A DNA stretch of 64,000 nucleotides from Pedobacter steynii (GTDB lineage Bacteria > Bacteroidota > Bacteroidia > Sphingobacteriales > Sphingobacteriaceae): contig NZ_FNGY01000003.1 of assembly GCF_900103665.1 (NCBI RefSeq), forward strand, positions 186,001 to 250,000, given 5' to 3'. The notes beneath the pieces were generated by a model. It was not told the DNA's origin. It saw nothing but the letters and a program-made list of their open reading frames with translations, and ran no database searches. Position 1 is the stretch's first letter. Each line of letters begins with the position of its first letter. The position numbers were made by a program, and so were the translations under genes. This document shows, in pieces, positions 26,261 to 34,935 of the stretch.

Positions 26261-27655
26261 TTAGCGTGTTAATGTTGCACCTGCTCCGGCAGATACGACT
26301 GCAGGAACATTTGCCGCAGCAATCAGTTGAGATTTATACTCATAAGCCGGCACCCATGTTGATGCAGCTGTAGAGATTCTGTTTGCCTTACTGTTGGCGT
26401 AAATATTGGTTTCTGCACCACTCACATAACCTGGCTTGGCATTGTATTCCGTGAAGATTGGAATCGCCTGGTTTTCAAAATAGTTATTGTCAGTTCTTAC
26501 GGTAGCACCCATAGTTACCCCGATTCCGTAACCACTCCCATTTTGCAGGTAGTTATTGAAAACGTGCATGTAACCAAATCTTGTGCTTGGCTGACGTTCA
26601 GAAACGTTATAAAAATAGTTGCTGTTTACCGTTACACGAAGGCGGCCGATATCGTCCGTATTCTCATCACCAAAGCCAATCAGCATTGGAATGTGACTGT
26701 CGTGCAGCCTGTTCCAGGAAAGGGTCACATAGTCTGCTCTTTTCCCGACATCCAATAGTCCGTCGTAATAATCCCATCCATGGTTCCTGTCCGACGACAA
26801 GTCGCAATGGTCAATCCAGATGTGATGTGCGCCTTCTTTAATAATGATGTTAGAATAAGTCACCACATTTCTGATGGTCATGTTCTGAACAATCACATTG
26901 CTGCTGCCATACATCATCAGACCAACACCTTCCAGACTTGATCCAGTCACTCCGATGATGCTCTTATTGGATTTTACATTCAGGTATCCGGTTCCGGTAA
27001 TTTTTCCGGACACCATGATGATCATGGCTGCGCTCGATTCTACCGCATTTTTCAATGCAGACAGGCTCGTTACCGTCACTGTTTGTCCACCGATACCACC
27101 GGTAGTTTTACCATCCATTGAGGCGAAGCCAATAGCGGATGAGGTCTGAACCGGTTGTACCGTTACTGGCGGCGTTACCGGAGGGATAATCGATCCGGTG
27201 TTACTGCCATCCAGACTATAGGTATACGTTCTTCCATTGGTCCTTGGATCGCTGTTATCAGAGGCTGAAAAATACAGGCCGCCTGCCCAATGGCTAAAAA
27301 GACCTTTTCCTGTGCTTCTGATATCGGCATGCATCGCATGTCCCGGACCGAGCTCTTTACCATTTTCAAACACCTTCAGTGTAGAGACTGAAGGACTGCT
27401 CTCCGAGTCGCTTGTTCCGGGAATGTTAATCACTTTGTAGGAAAACCCGCCGTCACTGCTCGCTTTTGTGGCGTCAATTGTTTTTATTCCAGTAGTACTA
27501 CTGCTTTCCCGATAACGGGCGGCTTCAGTGAGATCAGTTGGGTTTTCAGGGTTTGCCACATCCGAACCTTTTTTACATTTACTAAAAGTTAATAAAACCA
27601 ACAGTAGCAGAAGGCTCATGGGCAGTCGATTTGTTAATTTGTTTTTTCTTTCCAT
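26261..27655 (-). CDS. Secreted pectate lyase, polysaccharide lyase family 1
   Basis: A 464-residue lipoprotein: the signal LLLVLLTFSKC ends in a lipobox-like Cys near residue 27, followed by KKGSD. Residues 30-155 are a beta-rich domain of unknown type. The PL1 parallel beta-helix starts near residue 170 (GFASMDGKTTGG). It carries HHIWIDHCDLSSD, DGLLDVGKRADYVTLSWN with the Ca2+-binding Asp, and the catalytic Arg in SERQPSTRFGYM (RxPxxR motif). It would cleave galacturonan by beta-elimination. Such a gene inside an EPS locus suggests that it trims or releases the cell's own uronic-acid polymer; digestion of plant pectin is the alternative. Confidence 0.85.
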   Translation of the reverse strand: MERKNKLTNRLPMSLLLLLVLLTFSKCKKGSDVANPENPTDLTEAARYRESSSTTGIKTIDATKASSDGGFSYKVINIPGTSDSESSPSVSTLKVFENGKELGPGHAMHADIRSTGKGLFSHWAGGLYFSASDNSDPRTNGRTYTYSLDGSNTGSIIPPVTPPVTVQPVQTSSAIGFASMDGKTTGGIGGQTVTVTSLSALKNAVESSAAMIIMVSGKITGTGYLNVKSNKSIIGVTGSSLEGVGLMMYGSSNVIVQNMTIRNVVTYSNIIIKEGAHHIWIDHCDLSSDRNHGWDYYDGLLDVGKRADYVTLSWNRLHDSHIPMLIGFGDENTDDIGRLRVTVNSNYFYNVSERQPSTRFGYMHVFNNYLQNGSGYGIGVTMGATVRTDNNYFENQAIPIFTEYNAKPGYVSGAETNIYANSKANRISTAASTWVPAYEYKSQLIAAANVPAVVSAGAGATLTR

Positions 27656-28097
27656 TTCTTGTTGTTAAAAGTACACAATGGTAACGCGGAAAAGCACCAC
27701 CTTATACGTTTAAACAATTATGGAAACGCACTGATTTTCAGTAAGAAAAGCCAAAAACGCAAACTTCCTAAAAAAGCGGATCTGGTCGATTTAATTTCTA
27801 AAATCAGTTTATTATTCAATTAAAAAGTAGAATATTCCACAAGTTAATCAAATGAAAATGAAGGTTAGCAGAAGTAAAAAAAGATTAATATACTTTCTGC
27901 AAAAAAATTTAACATTTATTGTAAAAAAATCAGATTAATTTATTTTACCTGATAAATCAGCAGGAATAAACAGGGCGAATCGGTGATTTATTGTAATTTT
28001 TTTGTCACAAATAGAACCCGGAATTCCTAAGCGCCAATTTATATGCTCAAAAATTTGAAAATATCAATATTTATTTGTATACTTTTATAAGCAATTT
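27656..28097. other. 442-bp AT-rich gap before the pectate lyase gene
   Basis: No gene is seen. The stretch is very AT-rich, with several A/T runs around 27880-27950. This gap, the largest inside the polysaccharide locus, separates the epimerase stop from the lyase start and so probably contains a promoter of the lyase. I could not find a convincing match to the Bacteroidota promoter consensus (TTTG and TAnnTTTG). Confidence 0.5.
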
Positions 28098-29192
28098 TCA
28101 ATGATATCCGGCAGGTTCCAGCTGTTGTGGTAAGTTTTCTGTGACCAGGTAAAAATCTTTATACCAATTAACGAAATTCTGTACGCCTTCTGCGACAGAA
28201 ACCCGGGGCTGATAGCCCATCATTTTTTTCATCGCTGAGATATCTGCCCAGGTTTTAACCACATCTCCTTTCTGCATAGGCAGGTAATGTTTCTTTGCCA
28301 CCATTCCCAGATTTTTCTCAATCTCTGCAATAAATTCCATCAGGTCTACCGACTGCCCCCTACCGATATTAAAGACGCGGTAAGGTACATTTGAACTGGC
28401 AGGGTTTGGTTTAAACTCATTCCATTCCGGATTGCTTTCTGCGGGATGGTCAATCACACGGACAATGCCATCTACAATATCATCAATATAGGTGAAATCG
28501 CGTTTCATCATCCCATTGTTAAACACTTCGATGTTGTTATTTTCAAGAATTGCTTTCGTAAACAGGAATAACGCCATATCTGGTCTTCCCCAGGGGCCGT
28601 AGACGGTAAAAAACCGCAGTCCCGTAGTTGGAATCTGGAACAGATGACTGTAGGCATGAGCCATCAGCTCATTGCTTTTTTTGGAAGCGGCATACAGCGA
28701 TACCGGATGATCGGCATGTTGGGCCGGTGAAAAAGGCATTTCTTTATTCAGTCCGTAAACACTGGAGGAGCTGGCATATACGAGGTGTTTGGTATGGTGC
28801 GTTCTGCAGCATTCCAGAATATTCAGGAAGCCGGTGATGTTGGATTCCAGGTAAGCCCTCGGATTGCTCAGGCTATACCGTACCCCTGCCTGCGCAGCGA
28901 GGTTACATACCGCATCAAAATGGCAGTTTTTAAATACTTTCTTTAACTTACCATGGTCTGTAATGTCCAGCTTAACAAACTGATAATTCGGATATTTGGT
29001 ACTCCTCAGTTCCTTACCATATACCAGGTCGGCCCTCATGATCCCCGTTTCTTCCAATCGCCTGTACTTCAGGTTCACATCATAGTAATCATTGATACTG
29101 TCTATTCCGACCACCTCATCACCTCTTTCCAACAGGAATTTCGCGAGGTGGAATCCAATAAAACCGGCTGTGCCGGTAACCAATACTTTCAT
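28098..29192 (-). CDS. NAD-dependent epimerase, UDP-glucuronate 4-epimerase-like
   Basis: A 364-residue extended SDR. The start is put at the ATG at 29192, giving MKVLVTGTAGFIGFH; a longer frame to 29294 has no sensible N-terminus and would overlap the asnB-like gene. Visible are the NAD loop TGTAGFIG, IDSINDYYDVNLKYRR typical of UDP-glucuronate 4-epimerases, the Ser/Tyr-x3-Lys site (SSSVYG, YAASKKSNE) and FFTVYGPWGRPDMA. The product would be UDP-galacturonate. It directly precedes the pectate lyase gene in the transcription direction, which supports a galacturonate-containing polymer. Confidence 0.88.
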   Translation of the reverse strand: MKVLVTGTAGFIGFHLAKFLLERGDEVVGIDSINDYYDVNLKYRRLEETGIMRADLVYGKELRSTKYPNYQFVKLDITDHGKLKKVFKNCHFDAVCNLAAQAGVRYSLSNPRAYLESNITGFLNILECCRTHHTKHLVYASSSSVYGLNKEMPFSPAQHADHPVSLYAASKKSNELMAHAYSHLFQIPTTGLRFFTVYGPWGRPDMALFLFTKAILENNNIEVFNNGMMKRDFTYIDDIVDGIVRVIDHPAESNPEWNEFKPNPASSNVPYRVFNIGRGQSVDLMEFIAEIEKNLGMVAKKHYLPMQKGDVVKTWADISAMKKMMGYQPRVSVAEGVQNFVNWYKDFYLVTENLPQQLEPAGYH

Positions 29193-29229
29193 AACGATCG
29201 CTTTAAATTTTAGATTAAGAAATTCAGGA

Positions 29230-31065
29230 TTACAAGCTTTTATGCCATACTTCCATGCTGAACACGCAAAAGAGAATTTTAGCCCTTCTCTCATCGGAAA
29301 TGCTAATCTGTCTGGCCATCAGCTGCTCAATGAAACTTTTTTTGATAATTTTAGGATACAAAGCATCCCCTGCCAGCAGGTATTGCTCCATCACTTGCCG
29401 GAGCTCGTGGTCTACCCATTTTTGCAGGGGTATTTCAAAACCTCTTTTCGGCTGGTCAATCAATGCTGCCGGAAGGTATTTCCGTCCGAGATCTCTCAGG
29501 ATATGTTTGGTTTGAATGTTTCTGATCTTATAATGATCCGGCAGGCCGGGCGCAAAGTCAAGGATTTCCTTTGCCAGAAAAGGGCTTCTTCCTTCGATGG
29601 AATGTGCCATTGTTGCAATGTCCATTTTTGGCAATAAGCGGCTGAACAGCATCGACTCAAAATCCATCAGCAAAATCTTCTTTAAGGGCGATATGGAATA
29701 ACCGTTATACCTTTCCAGGTCTGCAGAAATCGCCAGCATCTGCGGTTTTTCAATAAAGACATCTTCAAAGCCCACAAATAAATCTGAAGAAGCCGAACAA
29801 TACATTTTGACCAGATCCCCGTAACTGGCAAATTTCAATAAACGGTAACCATAGGTATAAAAGCTCTGTTTTTGATTGGCGATAGGCAGGATTTTCGCCA
29901 GAAAACCGGAACTGATTTTTGTAAGTGCGCCGGGGTTGAAAAAATCCATGTGCTTAAAAGGAACATACCTCCTGTAACCTCCAAACAGTTCATCCGCCCC
30001 GTCCCCGTTTAAAACTACGGTAATGTATTTCTTAGCCTCCCTGGCTACATAATAGCTGGGAATTGCGGAATTGTCTGAATTCGGTTCACCATGATTTGAA
30101 ATGATCTTTTCGATGTCATTTGCCAGATCAGCAAAATCAATTTCTACCACCGTATGGTCCGTATCGTATTTTTTGGCCACCTTTTCTGCAAGCAGTGATT
30201 CGTCAAATGAACCCGCTACTTTCACGGTAAAAGTCTTTAGCCGGGATTGCTGCTGCGCAGCCATCGCAGTAACGAGTCCACTATCTATCCCGCCACTTAA
30301 AAATGAACCCACGTCCAGATCCGCACTTTCTATTCTGCGCTTCACTGCGGTATTCAAATGCTGATCCAACTGGAGGAGTGATTCTTCATAATCCAGCTGA
30401 TGGCCATTGCGATAGGCATCTTCAATCTTAAACCAGCAAAATTGTTCCGCCTGTCCGGACAGGGTATCGATCACCATATAGTTTCCGTTTTCCAACTCAT
30501 TCACCAGATGGTAAGGGGTTGCCTTCCGGTAATAATGTCCGAGGTACAGGTAATCGGCAAGTGCGGCATAGTTTACTTCAGGCCTGCAAAGGCGGTAAAG
30601 CACATTTAGCTCCGAGGAAAAAACATAAGCCATTCCTTTATTATAAATATATAAAGGCTTTTTTCCTGCCCTGTCCCTGGCGAGGTACAATTTTAGGTTC
30701 AGCGTATCGTACAAAGCGAAGGCAAACATGCCGTCAAATTCCTCCAGCATCTTCATTCCTATCCGCTCGAATAACATCAGGATGGTCAGTGTATCGGAAT
30801 TTGAAGTTGCCATAAGGTCGTATTTCCGCCTCAGCTCCATATGGTTGTAGATCTCTCCGTTAAAAACCAGGACCAGACCATTGTGCTTCATCGGCTGCTG
30901 CCCGGATGCTGTTAAATCCTGAATCGCCAATCTTGTATGGTAAAGGTTTACCGGGTGACTGTTAAAACAGCCCTGCTCATCGGGTCCCCGGTGCAACAGT
31001 CCTTCAAAGATCTGTTCCTTTGCGATTGCATGTTCATAATTTAACGTCCCAAAGATTCCACACAT
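29230..31065 (-). CDS. Asparagine synthase (glutamine-hydrolysing) family amidotransferase
   Basis: A 611-residue protein of AsnB length. The glutaminase domain begins MCGIFGTL with the nucleophile Cys2 and has RGPDEQG and GEIYNH. The synthetase domain contains the ATP-binding PP-loop GSFLSGGIDSGLVTA near residue 258 and NGDGADELFGGYRRY. In polysaccharide loci such enzymes usually amidate a uronic acid or another sugar-linked carboxylate with glutamine nitrogen. It lies between the epimerase and a glycosyltransferase, fitting amidation of galacturonate or a related acid. Confidence 0.9.
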   Translation of the reverse strand: MCGIFGTLNYEHAIAKEQIFEGLLHRGPDEQGCFNSHPVNLYHTRLAIQDLTASGQQPMKHNGLVLVFNGEIYNHMELRRKYDLMATSNSDTLTILMLFERIGMKMLEEFDGMFAFALYDTLNLKLYLARDRAGKKPLYIYNKGMAYVFSSELNVLYRLCRPEVNYAALADYLYLGHYYRKATPYHLVNELENGNYMVIDTLSGQAEQFCWFKIEDAYRNGHQLDYEESLLQLDQHLNTAVKRRIESADLDVGSFLSGGIDSGLVTAMAAQQQSRLKTFTVKVAGSFDESLLAEKVAKKYDTDHTVVEIDFADLANDIEKIISNHGEPNSDNSAIPSYYVAREAKKYITVVLNGDGADELFGGYRRYVPFKHMDFFNPGALTKISSGFLAKILPIANQKQSFYTYGYRLLKFASYGDLVKMYCSASSDLFVGFEDVFIEKPQMLAISADLERYNGYSISPLKKILLMDFESMLFSRLLPKMDIATMAHSIEGRSPFLAKEILDFAPGLPDHYKIRNIQTKHILRDLGRKYLPAALIDQPKRGFEIPLQKWVDHELRQVMEQYLLAGDALYPKIIKKSFIEQLMARQISISDERRAKILFCVFSMEVWHKSL

Positions 31066-31067
31066 AA

Positions 31068-32135
31068 CTATTCAGTTTTTTCAATCAGTGTTTTCCATTG
31101 CTGCATCACGGCGGCTTCAGAAAATTCAGTTCTGAGGTATTGTCTTCCGCTTTCGCCAAGCGTTTTCCGTGCTGCCACAGTCATATTCATGATATTTAAC
31201 AGCTTGCCTGCCAAATCGTATTCATCCTGTTTTTCAAATAAAAAACCACATTTCACCGCATTCAGCAGCTCCCTGTTTCCGTCAATATCTGTAACCAATA
31301 CCGGTAAAGCATGTGCCATCGCCTCGAGCACCGCATTGGGCATCCCCTCCGAAAAGGAAGAGAGTACAAAAGCGTCAGCCTGTTTCAGGTAAACCGAAGT
31401 ATCGGGCTGAAAACCAAGCAGATTTACCCGCTCCTTAATGTTTAATTCCTCAACCATCTGATAGGGCCAGGTGGCATCGCCCATTTCCCCGATAATGTCT
31501 ACACTAAAGTTCTGGTCTTTGATCAGCGCAATCGCTTTAAACAAGGTTGGATAATCTTTGTTCCACCTGAAATGTCCTACGCAAATCCATTTAAAAACAT
31601 CCCCTTTTTCAGCCACCGGCAAAACCTCATCCGGAATGAAAATGCCGTTATGAATCACAATTCCCTGTTTTAACCCCCGGTTCCTGCTTTCAAAATTACT
31701 TTTAGAGGCTGCCGAATTATAGACGACCGCATCGTCTAATCCGGTAGTCATTTTAAATGGCAGCAGCCATTTTGCAGGCAGGACAGAAATCCTGATGCTG
31801 GAGATGAGCTTAAATTTTAACCTCGTTTTCAGCAGGCGCGCAAAAATGATGGCGATAAACATAAAGGCAACTACCACATCAGGATTAAATTTTTTCACAC
31901 TTCCATAAAGTGTCCGGAAGTTGGAAATAAAATGCGCAGACCAGCTTTTCAAAAAGAGCACCTCCAGTCCGGATTTTTTAAGCACCTCCTTAAATTCATC
32001 TATAGGTTTCAGCGAAATGATCAGCACCTGCTCCCCTTCCGATTTCAGAAAAAGCCCCAATTTTAACAATTGCGTTTCTGCCCCGCCCTTACTCATAGAA
32101 GGAGTCAGTAAAATCACGCGTTTCGGAGCTTTCAT
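31068..32135 (-). CDS. Family 4 glycosyltransferase
   Basis: A 355-residue GT-B transferase. It starts RVILLTPSMSKGGAETQLLKLG, the usual acceptor-domain glycine-rich loop. The donor domain has WICVGHFRWNKDYPTLFKAI and the C-terminal motif FSEGMPNAVLEAMAHALPVL near residue 285, with both conserved Glu residues. It is separated from the asnB-like gene by 2 bp and overlaps the ATP-grasp gene by 4 bp, so it is tightly cotranscribed. Confidence 0.9.
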   Translation of the reverse strand: MKAPKRVILLTPSMSKGGAETQLLKLGLFLKSEGEQVLIISLKPIDEFKEVLKKSGLEVLFLKSWSAHFISNFRTLYGSVKKFNPDVVVAFMFIAIIFARLLKTRLKFKLISSIRISVLPAKWLLPFKMTTGLDDAVVYNSAASKSNFESRNRGLKQGIVIHNGIFIPDEVLPVAEKGDVFKWICVGHFRWNKDYPTLFKAIALIKDQNFSVDIIGEMGDATWPYQMVEELNIKERVNLLGFQPDTSVYLKQADAFVLSSFSEGMPNAVLEAMAHALPVLVTDIDGNRELLNAVKCGFLFEKQDEYDLAGKLLNIMNMTVAARKTLGESGRQYLRTEFSEAAVMQQWKTLIEKTE

Positions 32136-33187
32136 AAAGCTGATGCCGATAGGTAAGCTTTCACCTGTTTCTGTTTAATCCTGAACACCACATCCACATA
32201 TTTTGCATCCCAGGAATTGAAAAGGCTAAAGTGTTGTTTATAAAAAGCATAGGCCTTTTTCCGGGCTTCCATCTTCGGATTCGGCTGATAAAAGGGGCTC
32301 ACTTCCAGATAAATAGGCTCTGTACTCAGGTCATCATCCTGCCAGGTAATGTCGAAAGCTCCGGTGGTCAGTTCCAGCGAACGGAAGGTATCGATAATGT
32401 GCTGTCTCCAGTGTTCCGGAAAAGAATCAAAATCAACCTCACTGCCATAGCTTGTTGAGGTTGGCTTCCAGTCTTTGTCTTTATTGATCCGCCAGTAATG
32501 AAGTACAATTTCTCCATCTACCAGGATCACCCGCAGGTCTTTCCTCATATTGATCAGTTCCTGGGCAATGATGTGCCTGTTCTTTCTGATAAACCCGGAA
32601 TCCGCAACCAGTCTGGCGAGATCTGCATAACCGGAAATCTTGAATACCCCTTCAGAAGAACAGGAATGCTCTGCCTTAATCAGATAGGGGAATTGCATTT
32701 TTGCATTCAGCAGGTGTTTCATGGAATCAAAAATCCTTGTTCTCGGTTCATGCACCCTGGCCATGTAAAACCGCTGGTGCATATAGGTTTTATTTTCCCA
32801 AAAAATGGTCTCACACTGCTTTGGAAAAACTTCATTTCCCTGAATTTCCAGCTGCCGGGTGATGTGTAGTAAAATATTGGTATAATCGTCAAAACCATAG
32901 ATATTGTACCTGTTATTGATGGAAAAGAAAATCTTTTGATCATGATACTTCCCGATTTTTTTCCCTGTTACGATCCTGAATTCTTTATTTTCTGCAACCA
33001 GCCCGGCAATCGTTGCCATGTCCCAGATAAAAGCATCCGACCCGAAATAGAAGAGCGAAAGATTGGGAATCCAGATGAGGATCTCGCTTTTGGAATGGTA
33101 AAGCTTCCAGAACCTGATCCATTTAATGCTGACAATAATCTGAAAGATTCTCGCAAGTCGTTTGAGTATTCGGGTGATTGGTTCCAT
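32132..33187 (-). CDS. ATP-grasp-like ligase
   Basis: A 351-residue protein with the hallmarks of an ATP-grasp domain: PYLIKAEHSCSSEGVFKI (nucleotide-binding Lys and small-residue loop) near residue 170, DLRVILVDGEIVLHYWRI, and the metal-binding end GAFDITWQDDD followed by IYLEVSPFYQPNP. ATP-grasp enzymes join a carboxylate to an amine through an acyl phosphate. With HAD, HisC-like and asparagine-synthase genes around it, ligation of an amino acid to the glycan or a precursor is the likely role. Its N-terminus overlaps the HAD gene by 65 bp; no later Met gives a complete protein. Confidence 0.72.
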   Translation of the reverse strand: MEPITRILKRLARIFQIIVSIKWIRFWKLYHSKSEILIWIPNLSLFYFGSDAFIWDMATIAGLVAENKEFRIVTGKKIGKYHDQKIFFSINNRYNIYGFDDYTNILLHITRQLEIQGNEVFPKQCETIFWENKTYMHQRFYMARVHEPRTRIFDSMKHLLNAKMQFPYLIKAEHSCSSEGVFKISGYADLARLVADSGFIRKNRHIIAQELINMRKDLRVILVDGEIVLHYWRINKDKDWKPTSTSYGSEVDFDSFPEHWRQHIIDTFRSLELTTGAFDITWQDDDLSTEPIYLEVSPFYQPNPKMEARKKAYAFYKQHFSLFNSWDAKYVDVVFRIKQKQVKAYLSASAL

Positions 33188-33725
33188 AATATGAATTGAT
33201 TAATTCTATTTCTTTAATGCCCAGATAGATTAGCGGGAGTTCATTCAGCTCCTGAATCAGCTCATGGTATAACTTCATCTCACCATGCTCATGGTTATAA
33301 CTCAGGTCGTCCACACAGACCACCTTTAAACCGCTTGAAATCAGCGTTTTGATAAAATACATTTTATCTGCTGCCCGGGCAACCAGGATCAGGTCGCAAC
33401 CATCTAGACCGCAGGACCGCAGCCATTCCTGCGTGCTCTGGTAGCTCAAAAAGCTTCTTGCGGAGATAAAGATCACTTTTGCAGATTTCCGCTTGCAGAG
33501 AATAAACTTACGCATCCCCAGAAATACCGATAAGGAACGGTACCTGTCTTGCTCATTAGGGTGCACCAGCTCTTGAAGAGATGGCCAGGTATCCGCAAGC
33601 GTATTGTCTATGTCTACGATATAAACAGGAACCGATGGATTCAGGCCGGCCTGGATCCTCCGAAATTTCAATTTAAATAAACGACGGAAAAACCCGTAAT
33701 AGATCGGTTTAAACAGCCCTTTCAT
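33123..33725 (-). CDS. HAD-superfamily phosphatase-like protein
   Basis: A 200-residue protein with the HAD motif I, VYIVDIDNTLADTW, holding the nucleophile Asp and the second Asp (DxDxT). Motif II is seen in VIFISARSF, and the motif IV region is VVCVDDLSYNHEH. It would dephosphorylate a small phosphorylated metabolite. The start overlaps the HisC-like gene by 17 bp, and the end overlaps the ATP-grasp gene by 65 bp. The stop is confirmed at 33123. Context suggests it acts with the aminotransferase on a phosphorylated amino alcohol or acid. Confidence 0.75.
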   Translation of the reverse strand: MKGLFKPIYYGFFRRLFKLKFRRIQAGLNPSVPVYIVDIDNTLADTWPSLQELVHPNEQDRYRSLSVFLGMRKFILCKRKSAKVIFISARSFLSYQSTQEWLRSCGLDGCDLILVARAADKMYFIKTLISSGLKVVCVDDLSYNHEHGEMKLYHELIQELNELPLIYLGIKEIELINSYYGTNHPNTQTTCENLSDYCQH

Positions 33726-34914
33726 CGATCAGATCTAAGACAAAGTTCATTTCCAGACAGGATTTTAAACTTTCGATGATGTAGTTATTTTCTTTTCTCG
33801 AGCGCGAGGCCAATCTGATAAACTGCCCCTGGAGCCCGATTTTATCATCACAAGTCCTGATGTAAATGCCATAAGTGATCAATAGTTTGGCTACAAATTC
33901 CGAAGCCATAATGCCGTTGGTCAATTCAATGAGCACAAAATTCGCCATGCTTGGATAGACCTTAATATAAGGGAGCTGCCGGAGTTCTTTGATAAATTCC
34001 AGCGTTTCTACAATGTATTTTACGCGGAGGATATCATACCTCATGGCAAAATCACTCCTCGCATATAACCTGAAAAAGTATTCTGCAAGTCCGTTGGAAT
34101 TCCAGAGGTAACCATTGTTCAGCAGCTGCTGAACATATTCCTGTTTCATAATGCCATAACCTGCCCGGATTCCAGCCACCCCAAAATCTTTGGACATGCT
34201 TTTGATGACAATCAAATTCGGGTGTTCCTCTACCAGGTTGGCAAGAGAAACGAGCTGATAGCTTTTGTTTTCATAAGCAAAATGAATAAAGCTTTCATCT
34301 ACGATGATGTTCTTTACAAACCACAATTCATCCAATATGCGCTGCACATCGACCAGCCTGATGTAAGCACCATTGGGATTATTGGGATTGATGAGCACAA
34401 TAGTATCAGGGCGGTGAAACTTGACTTTAGCAATGTAATGCTCCACATCCAGGCTGTAATCTTCCGCTTTGGAGAGCTCATTATACACCACCTCTACCCC
34501 TTCTTTTACATATTCGTAATAGGAAGAAAAGGTAGGAATATTGATCATGATCTTTTTCTCCGTAAAATTGTGGATCACGGCCTGTATGATCTCAATAGCA
34601 CCATTTCCTATAAAAATCTGCTTAGGATTTATCGCCAGGAACTCAGCCAGAATTTCAGCGATCACGCTGTTCTGTGAGGGGTAACATTCAAGCAGGTCCC
34701 TGATCTTTCCGGTTTCCAGGATTTCTTTATTGAAATATTCAATAAACAGCTCCGTTGCATAAGGGTTGGACAGAAAGCAGGCGTCGATCTTAATCTCCAC
34801 CTCGGGAAGCTTTTGCCTGAAGGTAAAAATGCCAGGTGAGTGTGATCCCGCTTCATTTTTTAAGATTTCCAGTTTTTTGACAACTATCAGTTCTTCATCA
34901 GTAAATTTCATCAT
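33709..34914 (-). CDS. Class I/II PLP aminotransferase, HisC/CobD-like
   Basis: A 401-residue fold-type I PLP enzyme. FIGNGAIEIIQ is the phosphate-binding start, NPNNPNGAY the Asn motif, IIVDESFIHF the Asp motif, and the PLP Lys lies in VIKSMSKDFGVAGIRAGYG near residue 230. C-terminal VRLASR-type Arg is seen in FIRLASRSRKEN. Its relatives are histidinol-phosphate aminotransferases and threonine-phosphate decarboxylases. The overlapping HAD gene makes a phosphorylated substrate plausible. It is preceded by a GT4 gene 21 bp upstream. Confidence 0.85.
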   Translation of the reverse strand: MMKFTDEELIVVKKLEILKNEAGSHSPGIFTFRQKLPEVEIKIDACFLSNPYATELFIEYFNKEILETGKIRDLLECYPSQNSVIAEILAEFLAINPKQIFIGNGAIEIIQAVIHNFTEKKIMINIPTFSSYYEYVKEGVEVVYNELSKAEDYSLDVEHYIAKVKFHRPDTIVLINPNNPNGAYIRLVDVQRILDELWFVKNIIVDESFIHFAYENKSYQLVSLANLVEEHPNLIVIKSMSKDFGVAGIRAGYGIMKQEYVQQLLNNGYLWNSNGLAEYFFRLYARSDFAMRYDILRVKYIVETLEFIKELRQLPYIKVYPSMANFVLIELTNGIMASEFVAKLLITYGIYIRTCDDKIGLQGQFIRLASRSRKENNYIIESLKSCLEMNFVLDLIDERAV

Positions 34915-34935
34915 CTTGTTTCTGTATTGAATGGT

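Noticed and set aside
29193..29294. N-terminal extension of the epimerase gene.
   Set aside because: The typical NAD-loop start MKVLVTG begins at 29192, and the extension runs into the AsnB-like gene.
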